The position numbers and the translations under genes are program-made. The notes under the pieces are model-generated. The model was given only the letters and a program-made list of their open reading frames with translations, did not search any database and was not told where the DNA came from. Below are positions 1 to 6,302 of a stretch of DNA of 11,928 bases, in pieces. The DNA comes from Caldilineaceae bacterium (GTDB taxonomy: Bacteria > Chloroflexota > Anaerolineae > Caldilineales > Caldilineaceae), in contig JACSRH010000052.1 in the NCBI GenBank assembly GCA_014879855.1, positions 1 to 11,928 of the forward strand, written 5' to 3'. Within the stretch, counting starts at the first letter, position 1. Each line of letters starts with the position of its first letter.

Positions 1-238
1 GGCGCTCTTCACCTTTGTTGCCACCTATCGTGACTTTCTGGGGCCATTGATCTACCTGACTGACCAGGATCAATGGACGATCTCGCTCGGTCTCAAGATG
101 TTCCAGAACATGTACGGCGCGCAGTGGCAGTTGATGATGGCCGCCGCGGCATTGACGATGATTCCGACCGTCATTCTATTTTTCCTGACCCAACGCACCT
201 TTATCGAAGGGATCGCGCTGACCGGCATCAAAGCCTAA
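1..238 (+). CDS. Carbohydrate ABC transporter permease, MalG type (C-terminal part)
   Basis: Only the last 78 codons are in the window (reading from base 2, TAA at 236-238); the start lies upstream. The visible part has the sequence typical of the end of MalG/COG0395 inner permeases of sugar ABC importers: a hydrophobic stretch ending FLGPLIYL, a polar loop with TDQDQWTISLGLKMFQN, a last membrane helix (about MMAAAALTMIPTVILFFLTQ) and the closing RTFIEGIALTGIKA, matching the family's usual QRYFVxGLTxGAVKG ending. The cytoplasmic EAA loop that contacts the ATPase would lie before the window. It would form the membrane channel with a second permease and take sugar from a binding protein. The next gene starts 13 bases downstream on the same strand, so the two are very likely co-transcribed. 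The substrate cannot be read from this fragment. Confidence 0.88.
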   Translation, partial: ALFTFVATYRDFLGPLIYLTDQDQWTISLGLKMFQNMYGAQWQLMMAAAALTMIPTVILFFLTQRTFIEGIALTGIKA

Positions 239-251
239 AGAAAGGGTTGTC

Positions 252-1235
252 ATGACAAAATTGCGTGTGGCCGTGATCGGCGCGGGTGGCATCGGCGGCG
301 CCCATCTGCGCGCCTACGCCGCCTGGCCCGATCTCTGTGAATTAGTCGGCGTAGCCGACATCGATCTCGCACTGGCGCAGACCAAAGCCGCCCCCTATGC
401 CATCCCCGCTTTTGCGGATTACCAAACCATGCTGGACGAGTGCCGGCCCGACGCGGTCAGCATCTGTACGCCGCCGCGCCTCCACCTGCCGATCGCACAG
501 GAAGTGGCGCGGCGCGGGATCGCCTGTCTGTGCGAGAAGCCGCCGGCGCGCACTCTTGCCGAGACGCAAGCGATCGTCGCCGCTTTTACAGACGCGGGCG
601 TCGTGCTGCAGTTTGCTTTCTGTCACCGCTTTCATGAGCCGGTGCGCCAGGTGCAGGAATTGATCGCCGCCGGGAAACTGGGTAAACTCATCCAGGTCTA
701 CAATCGCTTTGGCTTTCGTTTTGATCGAGCCGCGTCCTCGTGGTTCACCGATGCAGAGGTCGCGGGCGGCGGCGTGTTGATCGACACGTTGGTGCACAGC
801 ATTGATATTTTCCGCGCGCTGGCCGGTGAGATCGTGCACGTCGACGCCGCGGTTTCGACGACGTTACCGGTGCAGGTGGAAGACAGCGCCTCACTTCAGG
901 TGGTCAGCGCAACGGGCGTGATCGGTTCGTTGAACTGTAGCTGGGTGACGCCGGTTTCCGAAGCGGAAATTCGCGTCTGGGGCACGGAAGGCGAGGCCAT
1001 CATCGACTATGCGACGAATACAGGCGCGCGTTATCATCTCGCTGGCGACCACGACTGGACAGTGCTGCCTTTCGAGCTCCCGGATCGCTTTGTCTTGCAG
1101 GCCGAGCACTTTCTGCATTGCGCACATGGCAACCAACCTCCACGTGTGAGCGGCGCCGATGGCATCGCCGTCATGCACGTGATCGAAGCAGCCTATCGTT
1201 CTGCTCAAGGAAACCAGACTCTTGTCAGACCGTAG
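252..1235 (+). CDS. Gfo/Idh/MocA family NAD(P)-dependent oxidoreductase
   Basis: A 327-residue protein of the usual family length (about 320-400). The N-terminal Rossmann fold begins VAVIGAGGIGGAH (residues 7-19), the dinucleotide-binding glycine motif. The family EKP motif is at 95-97 (CLCEKPPA). The C-terminal half carries GGGVLIDTLVHSID (172-185), the conserved Gly-rich/Asp/His signature; His182 is the expected catalytic histidine. These enzymes oxidise or reduce hydroxyls of sugars, inositols and similar polyols in the cytoplasm. It starts 13 bases after the permease stop, with AAAGAAAGGG ahead of the ATG, and is followed by a sugar isomerase, so it probably takes part in breakdown of the sugar imported by the upstream transporter. 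The exact substrate and the NAD/NADP preference are not visible. Confidence 0.9.
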   Translation: MTKLRVAVIGAGGIGGAHLRAYAAWPDLCELVGVADIDLALAQTKAAPYAIPAFADYQTMLDECRPDAVSICTPPRLHLPIAQEVARRGIACLCEKPPARTLAETQAIVAAFTDAGVVLQFAFCHRFHEPVRQVQELIAAGKLGKLIQVYNRFGFRFDRAASSWFTDAEVAGGGVLIDTLVHSIDIFRALAGEIVHVDAAVSTTLPVQVEDSASLQVVSATGVIGSLNCSWVTPVSEAEIRVWGTEGEAIIDYATNTGARYHLAGDHDWTVLPFELPDRFVLQAEHFLHCAHGNQPPRVSGADGIAVMHVIEAAYRSAQGNQTLVRP

Positions 1236-1241
1236 TACAAA

Positions 1242-1266
1242 GAAAGGATCAAGAGAAAGGATCAAG
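1242..1266 (+). promoter_or_regulatory. Duplicated Shine-Dalgarno-like segment before the isomerase gene
   Basis: The 12-base unit GAAAGGATCAAG occurs at 1242-1253 and again at 1255-1266, a near-tandem duplication in the gap before the ATG at 1274. Each copy has an AAAGG core. The bases closest to the start read AAGGTGG (1264-1270), only 3 bases before the ATG, so the likely ribosome contact is the second copy's AAAGG (about 1256-1260) or AAGGTGG. This supports the start at 1274. Confidence 0.5.
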
Positions 1267-1273
1267 GTGGCAA

Positions 1274-2116
1274 ATGAAACTTAGTATCAGTATGTGGAGT
1301 GTCGTATCCGCGGTGCAGCAAGGGCGCATCGACCTGCCAGGCTTCATCGAATTCGCCGCGCGCCAGCAGGAAAATGGCGCGCGCGGCGTAGAGTTGCTAG
1401 ATTACTTCTGGCGCGACCGCGCCGCCGAAATGGGCAAAATCAAACAGCAGATTGTCGATGCCGGGCTGGAACTGGCGGTCTATTCGATCGGCAACGACTT
1501 CTTCCAGCCAGAGCGCAAAGCCTGGGAAAAGCAACTCGCCGACCTCAAAACCGGCGTCGAAGTAGCCAATCTTCTCAATGTGCGCACCATGCGCGTCTTC
1601 AGCGGCAACGCCAAGCCAGGCTACGCGTTTGAGGACGGTTTCGCCTGGATCGTTGACGGATTGGCGGCCGGTGCGCATTATGCCGAAAGCCACGGCGTGA
1701 CGCTGGCGCTTGAGAACCACGGGCTGATGGCCGGCCGCAGCGACCAGGTGCGCCGCGTGATCGAGGCAGTCGGATCGCCCGCGCTGCGCGCCAACATCGA
1801 CACGGGCAACTTTCTCCTCGTCAACCAGAACCCGACCGAAGCGGCGCAAGATCTGGCGGACCTGGCGGCGCTGGTGCACCTGAAGGACTTTCGCCGCGCA
1901 CGCGCCGACGAGACCGAGCACATCTATAAGGCATTGGATGGGACGGCGTTCACCGGTGCGGTGGTGGGACAGGGCGAGGTCGAGCTGGCAGCCATCGTCA
2001 AGATCCTGGATGACGCGGGCTACGCTGGCTGGCTGTCGCTGGAGTACGAAGGCGGCGACGACCCGCTGACAATCGGTGTGCCGCAGAGCTTGCAGGCCGC
2101 GCAGCAGTTGTTGTAA
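1274..2116 (+). CDS. Sugar phosphate isomerase/epimerase, xylose isomerase-like TIM barrel
   Basis: A 280-residue AP endonuclease family 2/xylose isomerase-like TIM barrel protein (COG1082 type). Metal-binding positions expected of the fold are visible: Glu147 in LALENHG, Asp176 in ANIDTGNF, His202 in VHLKDF, and the acidic pair in SLEYEG (257-259) after the terminal GQGEVELAAIVKILDDAGYAG segment. The open frame reaches back to 1118 inside the oxidoreductase gene. I place the start at ATG 1274 because MKLSISMWS is the normal first strand of the barrel and SD-like sequence precedes it. Such enzymes isomerise, epimerise or dehydrate keto-sugars and often sit next to Gfo/Idh/MocA dehydrogenases, as here (38 bases apart), in inositol- or 3-keto-sugar-type pathways. 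That pathway link is inferred. It is the last gene of the operon; a strong hairpin follows. Confidence 0.87.
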   Translation: MKLSISMWSVVSAVQQGRIDLPGFIEFAARQQENGARGVELLDYFWRDRAAEMGKIKQQIVDAGLELAVYSIGNDFFQPERKAWEKQLADLKTGVEVANLLNVRTMRVFSGNAKPGYAFEDGFAWIVDGLAAGAHYAESHGVTLALENHGLMAGRSDQVRRVIEAVGSPALRANIDTGNFLLVNQNPTEAAQDLADLAALVHLKDFRRARADETEHIYKALDGTAFTGAVVGQGEVELAAIVKILDDAGYAGWLSLEYEGGDDPLTIGVPQSLQAAQQLL

Positions 2117-2135
2117 CGGTGCACCAGTAAGCATG

Positions 2136-2210
2136 GAACGCGGATGACGCGGATCGGACGGATCAGCGCGGATTAAAAGAAATTCGCGCTGATCCGTCCG
2201 ATCCGCGTTC
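2136..2210. repeat. Intergenic hairpin repeat, copy 1 (CGGAT 9-mer units)
   Basis: Near-perfect inverted repeat between two convergent genes. The strict arms are 2147-2170 and 2185-2208 (24 bases, exact complements). Pairing continues through 2171-2174/2181-2184 (one G-U) to leave a 6-base A-rich loop. The left arm is built of tandem units ending in CGGAT: AACGCGGAT (2137-2145), GACGCGGAT (2146-2154), CGGACGGAT (2155-2163) and the 10-base CAGCGCGGAT (2164-2173). The right arm lacks one unit, so the left arm seems to have gained one by tandem duplication. The outer edge (AAAATAGAACGCGGAT, read from the right arm) is shared with copy 2 at 6225-6302. No coding potential. Confidence 0.85.
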
Positions 2211-2217
2211 TATTTTT
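2147..2217 (+). terminator. Rho-independent-like terminator between convergent genes
   Basis: The hairpin of repeat copy 1 is followed on the + strand by TCTATTTTT (2209-2217), giving a stem plus U-run 31 bases after the isomerase stop. It can end the sugar operon. Because it lies between facing genes, it may also block or stabilise the sortase transcript from the other side, although that strand has no clear U-run after the stem. The stem is longer than a classical terminator, consistent with a repeat element used secondarily as one. Confidence 0.5.
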
Positions 2218-2243
2218 GCATTTCTGTCTAAAACGCATGGCGG

Positions 2244-2927
2244 CTACTTGCTGCTGACCAACGTAGAGGGCTTGGCGATGACGATGATGCGGTGGGTGTT
2301 GTCGTTGCGCGGCCAACAGGAGACCAGCGTCAGACGGTCGTCGGCAGTTTCGTTGATATAGCGGACATTCGTTTGACGTTGCTTTTCGGAAGCAAACTTT
2401 TCGGGGACGATCAACACCTCATCCACAGTGTAGGAATACGCTGTTCCGCCGGCGAAGAGTTCGATTTCGTCCCCGCGTTTCAACTGATCGAGTTCGCGGA
2501 AGACCGCGCCTTTGACATTGTTGTGGCCGCTCAGCACGATATTGCCTGTTTCGCCAGGCAGTGAACTGTTTTTATGCCAGCCCGCCGCATAATCAGCCAC
2601 ATTCCATTCGCTGAAGATCTCTCCCGTCGCATCTTGCTTGGCGCTCCACCCTAACTCAACGACAGGCATATCCGCCTTGATCGTCGGGATCACAAGACGG
2701 CTGGGCAAGACGGGTTTGGCGTCAACCTGGTGAAAAACGGGGGCCTTCCACGGCGCGGCTGGACGATCGGCAGCGGCAGTATCGGTCCTGTCGGCATAGC
2801 TGCCAGGCTCTCGCCCCGCCGCCGCTGACTCTTCGGCCGACGCGCTGCGCCCGCAGCCCGCTGTCATCCATACGCTGGCCGCCAACACGAGTAAGACTAA
2901 CGCCTGGCGCAAAGCCCTGCTATTCAT
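2244..2927 (-). CDS. Sortase (class D/E/F-like), membrane- or lipid-anchored
   Basis: A 227-residue protein if started at the ATG ending at 2927; an in-frame ATG nine bases earlier (2936) gives 230. The sortase triad is complete: His135 (LSGHNN), Cys204 (LTLVSCWP) and Arg213 (THRIIVIAKP). The barrel starts near LVIPTIKADMPVVELGW, typical of single-domain class D/E/F enzymes. The N-terminus has a hydrophobic stretch (ALVLLVLAASVW) ending MTAGC, which resembles a lipobox with Cys25, though Thr rather than Leu/Val sits at -3; it may instead be a plain membrane anchor. A linker rich in Ala, Glu and Asp follows (about 30-60). Sortases cleave a sorting signal of secreted proteins and attach them to the cell surface. 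No LPxTG-like partner is in the window. I chose 2927 because the earlier ATG falls inside a TATAAT box. Confidence 0.85.
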   Translation of the reverse strand: MNSRALRQALVLLVLAASVWMTAGCGRSASAEESAAAGREPGSYADRTDTAAADRPAAPWKAPVFHQVDAKPVLPSRLVIPTIKADMPVVELGWSAKQDATGEIFSEWNVADYAAGWHKNSSLPGETGNIVLSGHNNVKGAVFRELDQLKRGDEIELFAGGTAYSYTVDEVLIVPEKFASEKQRQTNVRYINETADDRLTLVSCWPRNDNTHRIIVIAKPSTLVSSK

Positions 2928-2934
2928 TCGCAAC

Positions 2935-2965
2935 ATTATATTTGCATCCGTCGAAAATTTGTCAT
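2935..2965 (-). promoter_or_regulatory. Sigma-70-type promoter for the sortase gene
   Basis: On the - strand a perfect TATAAT lies at 2940-2935, with ATGACA (5 of 6 to TTGACA) at 2965-2960 and a rather long 19-base spacer. The -10 box ends only 7 bases before the ATG at 2927, so transcription should begin at or next to the start codon. No Shine-Dalgarno sequence is seen, consistent with a leaderless message. Confidence 0.5.
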
Positions 2966-3238
2966 CTATACTTTGCTTTATACCAGGAAAGCCGGGCTGT
3001 GCACAAACCAGACGCTGCGTATCTAGAGGAGGATTGCGCCAGAAGGATTACGCGCAAGCTTCGTCTAGCACAACCACTGGCTTCATGCCGGCTTATTTTC
3101 ACCACTTGTGTCCGCCGATCATGCATCATAAGATTAGACCGCAATTTTTCAAATAAAGTTGACGATCTTTTGACGAGTTGCCATTACAATGCTGTCAGTT
3201 GCAGCCCATCTACGACCGCCAGTTCAGAGAGAGAAATC
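2937..3238. other. AT-richer intergenic region between divergent genes
   Basis: About 300 bases between the start of the sortase (- strand) and the small gene at 3239 (+ strand). It holds the sortase promoter at its left end and a weak + strand promoter at its right end. The open frame through it (from TTG at 2942) gives an unlikely Cys- and Arg-rich peptide with no good start. An AGAGGAGG at about 3027-3034 looks like a ribosome site but has no ATG, GTG or TTG at a normal distance leading a convincing frame. I see no tRNA-like fold, hairpin terminator or insertion sequence end. A small RNA cannot be excluded. Confidence 0.4.
3159..3190 (+). promoter_or_regulatory. Weak promoter candidate for the 3239 gene
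   Basis: TACAAT at 3185-3190 is a fair -10 box. Two TTGACG hexamers lie upstream (3159-3164 and 3170-3175), but their spacing to it is 20 and 9 bases rather than about 17, so neither is an ideal -35. The repeated TTGACG could instead be regulatory half-sites. Expected start of transcription is near 3197, leaving a leader of about 40 bases. Confidence 0.3.
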
Positions 3239-3490
3239 ATGCAAAGACAAAATCCTTCCGAACATCACGTATTTATTGTGCGCGCATGGCGCGCGGCTCC
3301 TGATTCTCCTTGGGAATTTGTGTTTCATCACAGCGGCACCAATCAGGTCGCGTATGCTCAAAGCCAGATGGAGCTGCTGATGATTTTGAACCAGCAGTTG
3401 CAGCAAGAAGATGACGCGCAAACACCAGAACTCCTTGCCGCCAGATGCGCTTCGGCGCCATTTTCCATCAACCCCGCCAGACGCAGCTGA
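3239..3490 (+). CDS. Small hypothetical protein (83 residues)
   Basis: The open frame continues upstream, but ATG 3239 is the first plausible start, preceded by AGAGAGAGAAA, a weak purine-rich ribosome site. The product has no signal peptide or membrane helix. It starts with a polar MQRQNPSEHH, then a strand-like HVFIVRAW, a WEFVFHHSGTNQ segment and a helix-like MELLMILNQQLQQ, and ends in a basic low-complexity tail. The order (xxIRxW, a tryptophan-led strand ending in an H-S-G turn, then a short helix) recalls small Chloroflexota proteins of about 70-90 residues with a W-x-G-V-x-E-H-V-x-S-G-E core; that likeness is from memory and not certain. The function is unknown. The M24 peptidase promoter begins 4 bases after the stop, so the two genes may be separate units. 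Confidence 0.55.
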   Translation: MQRQNPSEHHVFIVRAWRAAPDSPWEFVFHHSGTNQVAYAQSQMELLMILNQQLQQEDDAQTPELLAARCASAPFSINPARRS

Positions 3491-3499
3491 TGCTATAAT
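3491..3499 (+). promoter_or_regulatory. Extended -10 promoter for the M24 peptidase gene
   Basis: TGCTATAAT at 3491-3499 is an exact extended -10 element (TGnTATAAT). There is no recognisable -35 at the usual distance (3471-3476 is ACCCCG), which extended -10 promoters can tolerate. Predicted transcription start is near 3506, giving a leader of about 104 bases that contains the tandem repeats at 3508-3552. Confidence 0.55.
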
Positions 3500-3507
3500 G
3501 GGAAAGT

Positions 3508-3555
3508 GGTCTAACCGGTCTAACCTATTGTGAATATTGTGGATATTGTGGATAA
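3508..3555. repeat. Tandem 9-mers in the M24 leader, including a perfect DnaA box
   Basis: Two head-to-tail copies of GGTCTAACC (3508-3525) are followed directly by three copies of a second 9-mer: TATTGTGAA (3526-3534), TATTGTGGA (3535-3543) and TATTGTGGA (3544-3552), then TAAG. The last junction creates TGTGGATAA (3547-3555), the reverse complement of the consensus DnaA box TTATCCACA. In the same register the other two copies match at 8 of 9 (3538-3546) and 7 of 9 (3529-3537) positions. They lie just downstream of the predicted transcription start, where a bound protein would block transcription. No replication gene is nearby. Confidence 0.6.
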
Positions 3556-3609
3556 GATCACCTATGTTCCGCACATTTCCTGTGTCACACGCTTTCCAAA
3601 GGAGCACTC

Positions 3610-4767
3610 ATGCACGAAGCGCAACGCCAACGCACCTGTGCGTTGCTGCAGGCGCGGCAGATCGGCGCCGCCCTCTTCGCCAGCCCAGCCAGCATCACCT
3701 GGCTCACAGGTTTTGCTCCGCCTGTACAGACTGGCGCCAATCCATTTGCGGGTGCGCCGCCGCTCGTGTGGTGGGACGGCGACCGCTTTACGTTGATTGT
3801 GGTCGATGGCCTGGCTAGTCTCAGCGCGCCGTTTGCCGACGAAGCCGATGGCGACGTGGTCAGCTATCTGGGGTACACGCTGGCCACGCCGCTTAATGGC
3901 GCGCAGCATTTGCGAACCTTGCTACAATCGCTTTGGGCGGATACGGCCAGGGCGCGGCGGGTCAAACGCCTTGGCGTGGAAAGTTGGGCGCTGCCAGCCG
4001 CGGCCAGCGGCATACTGGCGGCCTCGCCGCTTGGCGGGTGCACATGGGTGACGATCGACGGCTGGCTGGCGCCTCTGCGCATGGTCAAGACCGCGGAAGA
4101 GATCATCAAGCTGCGCGAGAACTTTCGACTCACCGACATTGCCCATGCCGCGGCACGCCAAGCAGCGCGTGCCGGCGCGCGCGAGATCGATGTCTGGCTG
4201 GCTGCCAAAGCCGCAGTGGAGACCGCGGCCGGCAGCCGCGTGCCGATGGGTAATGACTGCGTGGTGGGCTATCGCACCGAGAACATCGGCGGCTGGCCGC
4301 TCGACCATGTGCTGCGCCCCGGCGATTCGCTCATCGTCGACCTGAGCACAATCCAGCATGGCTACTGGAGCGACAGTTGCGCCACCTATGTTGCGGGGGA
4401 GGCCAGCCCCCGCCAGCAAGCGATCCATGCGGTTGTGAGCGAGGCGCTGGCAGTGGGCGCCGGCTTGCTGCGACCTGGAGCAGTGGCTGGCGAAATCGAC
4501 CGGCGCGTGCGCGGGATCATCACCGGCGCTGGCTATCCGGTCTACCCGCACCACACCGGCCACAGCGTGGGCGTCACCGGCCATGAAGCGCCGCGTATTG
4601 TCCCTGACAGCCAGGAGATTTTGACGGCGGGCATGGTCATTTTGCTGGAGCCAGGCGTCTATTTTGCCAGGGAGACCGGAGTGCGGCTGGAAGACGCCTT
4701 TCTCATCACCGAGGAGGGCGCCGTTCAACTGACCACCCACGATAAATCATTGGCGCCTGTTGCTTAA
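3610..4767 (+). CDS. M24 family metallopeptidase (Xaa-Pro peptidase/creatinase fold)
   Basis: A 385-residue cytoplasmic protein, the usual size for prolidase or aminopeptidase P-like members. An N-terminal creatinase-like domain (about 1-150, with ASPASITWLTGF) precedes the pita-bread catalytic domain, which begins near MVKTAEEIIKLREN. All five metal ligands are visible: Asp244 (IVDLS), Asp255 (WSDSC), His318 (HHTGHSVG), Glu347 (LLEPGVY) and Glu361 (RLED). Family members remove an N-terminal residue before proline or split X-Pro dipeptides; some hydrolyse creatine-like compounds, and sequence alone does not decide. The ATG follows AAAGGAG with a 5-base gap, a strong ribosome site. A ridA gene follows after 39 bases on the same strand, suggesting a shared transcript and a role in peptide or amino acid breakdown. 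Confidence 0.9.
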   Translation: MHEAQRQRTCALLQARQIGAALFASPASITWLTGFAPPVQTGANPFAGAPPLVWWDGDRFTLIVVDGLASLSAPFADEADGDVVSYLGYTLATPLNGAQHLRTLLQSLWADTARARRVKRLGVESWALPAAASGILAASPLGGCTWVTIDGWLAPLRMVKTAEEIIKLRENFRLTDIAHAAARQAARAGAREIDVWLAAKAAVETAAGSRVPMGNDCVVGYRTENIGGWPLDHVLRPGDSLIVDLSTIQHGYWSDSCATYVAGEASPRQQAIHAVVSEALAVGAGLLRPGAVAGEIDRRVRGIITGAGYPVYPHHTGHSVGVTGHEAPRIVPDSQEILTAGMVILLEPGVYFARETGVRLEDAFLITEEGAVQLTTHDKSLAPVA

Positions 4768-4806
4768 CGCGCTCGCCATCCACACACGACAAGAAAGGAA
4801 TTAATC

Positions 4807-5190
<384 letters not shown>

Positions 5191-5198
5191 CATTGACT

Positions 5199-5227
5199 TT
5201 GACACGGTGATTCTTTGCGGGCACAAT
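5199..5227 (+). promoter_or_regulatory. Promoter for the DUF1269 gene
   Basis: A perfect TTGACA at 5199-5204 and CACAAT at 5222-5227 (4 of 6 to TATAAT) are separated by exactly 17 bases. An overlapping TTGACT lies at 5193-5198. It starts 9 bases after the ridA stop, with transcription predicted near 5234 and about 34 bases of leader. The DUF1269 gene therefore likely has its own promoter. Confidence 0.6.
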
Positions 5228-5267
5228 GGAGTGACGCCACATCATTACCCAACAGGAAGGAGATTTT

Positions 5268-5765
5268 ATGTCACACCTGATCGTGATCGCATTCGATGAC
5301 GCCGGCGAGGCCGAAAAGGTGCGCGCTTCCTTGCGTGCACAACAGAAAGAGGGGCTGGTTTCTGTGGAGGACGCCGCCATTGTCAGCCGGGACGCCGAAG
5401 GCAAGCTGCATGTCAAGAATGAAGTCAGCCGCGCCACCATGGTGGGCACTGGCATCGGCGCGCTGCTTGGTCTTTTGCTCGGCGGCCTGTTCTTCCCGCT
5501 GACCGGTCTGGCGCTCGGCGCACTCGGCGGCGCTGGTGTTGGAGCGCTGACGAAAATGGGAGTCGACGGCAAATTTGTCAAAGAGGTCAAGGACAGCCTG
5601 CAGTCCAACACGTCGGCGCTTTTCATCATCGTGCGCAGCGCCGACCCCACCGCGGTCCTGGCCTTGTTGCGCAATTACACAGGACGCGTGCTGCAGACCA
5701 CGCTTGATTCTGAAGCGGAGGAGAATCTGCGCCGGGCGTTGAACGATGAAGGCGATGCCACCTAA
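5268..5765 (+). CDS. DUF1269 domain-containing membrane protein
   Basis: A 165-residue protein with the layout of DUF1269: an N-terminal strand-helix region (MSHLIVIAFDDAGEAEKVRASL), a VEDAAIVSRDAEGKLHVK segment, a glycine-rich hydrophobic middle (about 58-95, ATMVGTGIGALLGLLLGGLFF onwards) that looks like one or two glycine-zipper membrane segments, then a soluble half with KEVKDSLQSNTSALFIIVRSADP and TTLDSEAEENLRRAL. This is the complete usual length. The function of the family is not established; members are often linked to stress, but nothing here proves it. The start is fixed by AGGAAGGAG 5 bases or so before the ATG. The next gene converges from the other strand with 55 bases between them, where I see no strong terminator hairpin. 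Confidence 0.85.
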   Translation: MSHLIVIAFDDAGEAEKVRASLRAQQKEGLVSVEDAAIVSRDAEGKLHVKNEVSRATMVGTGIGALLGLLLGGLFFPLTGLALGALGGAGVGALTKMGVDGKFVKEVKDSLQSNTSALFIIVRSADPTAVLALLRNYTGRVLQTTLDSEAEENLRRALNDEGDAT

Positions 5766-5820
5766 CGCGTCATGCAGCAAGAAATCAAACAATCTTGAAG
5801 GTCCAACTGATCGGCGTGGT

Positions 5821-6183
5821 TTATTCCGGCGCCGGTGAATTGTTTGTCGGTGAAGTAAAAGCCGCTGCACCGCCGCTTTTGGAGGCTGCGCTCTCGCCGC
5901 GCGGCAATTGTGCAAAGAGCGCCATAGCCGTACGGCGGTAGCCTGTCATGCGGCTGCTGGTCTGGATCACTGGCGACACGACGTTTTCGCTCATGAAGTT
6001 TGCCGTCCCACGCACCGTGGCAATGGTTTCCTTGGTATCGGCAATCATTGGTTTGAGCTCGGTCTGCACCATTTTGGTCAACCGCCAAATCTGCCAGATC
6101 AGGATGCCCAGCATCACCCACACGGTGATGCTCGTCAAGGCCAAGAAGATTATCAGGATATCGCGTACTGTGCCAACGATCAC
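5821..6183 (-). CDS. Small DUF948-like single-pass membrane protein
   Basis: A 120-residue protein starting with GTG at 6183. The start is supported by AAGGAG six bases upstream on the - strand. One membrane helix spans about residues 8-33 (ILIIFLALTSITVWVMLGIL), followed by an amphipathic helical stretch (IWRLTKMVQTELKPMIADTK and on to about 75) and a disordered tail rich in Ser, Ala and Pro (96-120). This order, a membrane helix then a LKPMIxDTKETIATVRGT-like helix, resembles DUF948 or similar envelope proteins found in Gram-positive-type bacteria and Chloroflexota; the assignment is tentative and the function unknown. The gene lies about 100 bases downstream of mnmA on the same strand, separated from it by hairpin repeat copy 2, so it may be read through from mnmA or have its own promoter, which I cannot identify. 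Confidence 0.7.
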   Translation of the reverse strand: MIVGTVRDILIIFLALTSITVWVMLGILIWQIWRLTKMVQTELKPMIADTKETIATVRGTANFMSENVVSPVIQTSSRMTGYRRTAMALFAQLPRGESAASKSGGAAAFTSPTNNSPAPE

Positions 6184-6224
6184 GAGCTACTCCTTATAGA
6201 AAAGCAACTATTCAACCGGATGAA

Positions 6225-6302
6225 AATAGAACGCGGATAAAGCGGATCAGGCGGATGCTCTCGAGTTCTACCCGTATTGATCCGCTTTATCCGCGTTCTA
6301 TT
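6225..6302. repeat. Intergenic hairpin repeat, copy 2, overlapping the mnmA stop
   Basis: The arms 6225-6249 and 6278-6302 are exact reverse complements over 25 bases, with a 28-base spacer that includes CTCGAG. The left arm is made of 9-base units: AACGCGGAT (6230-6238), AAAGCGGAT (6239-6247) and CAGGCGGAT (6248-6256). It shares the edge AAAATAGAACGCGGAT and the CGGAT periodicity with copy 1 at 2136-2210. The right arm contains the last four sense codons and the TAA of mnmA. On the - strand the stem is followed by TCTATTTTC, so it may work as a terminator or as a 3' stabilising hairpin for mnmA. Confidence 0.85.

Noticed and set aside
1118..1273. Upstream extension of the isomerase gene to 1118
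   Set aside because: It would overlap the oxidoreductase by over 100 bases and gives an Arg/Cys-rich peptide unlike the family; ATG 1274 begins the first barrel strand.
2942..3238. Upstream extension of the small gene to TTG 2942
   Set aside because: No ribosome site, unlikely composition, and it would cross the sortase promoter region and the promoter candidate for the 3239 gene.
3508..3555. Tandem 9-mers as a CRISPR array or a chromosomal origin
   Set aside because: The units are too short and have no spacers for CRISPR, and no dnaA, dnaN or other replication gene is nearby; at most a DnaA-binding or operator site.
3922..4740. 272-codon - strand open frame opposite the M24 peptidase gene
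   Set aside because: No recognisable domain; the + strand frame carries all five metal ligands of M24, so this is a shadow.
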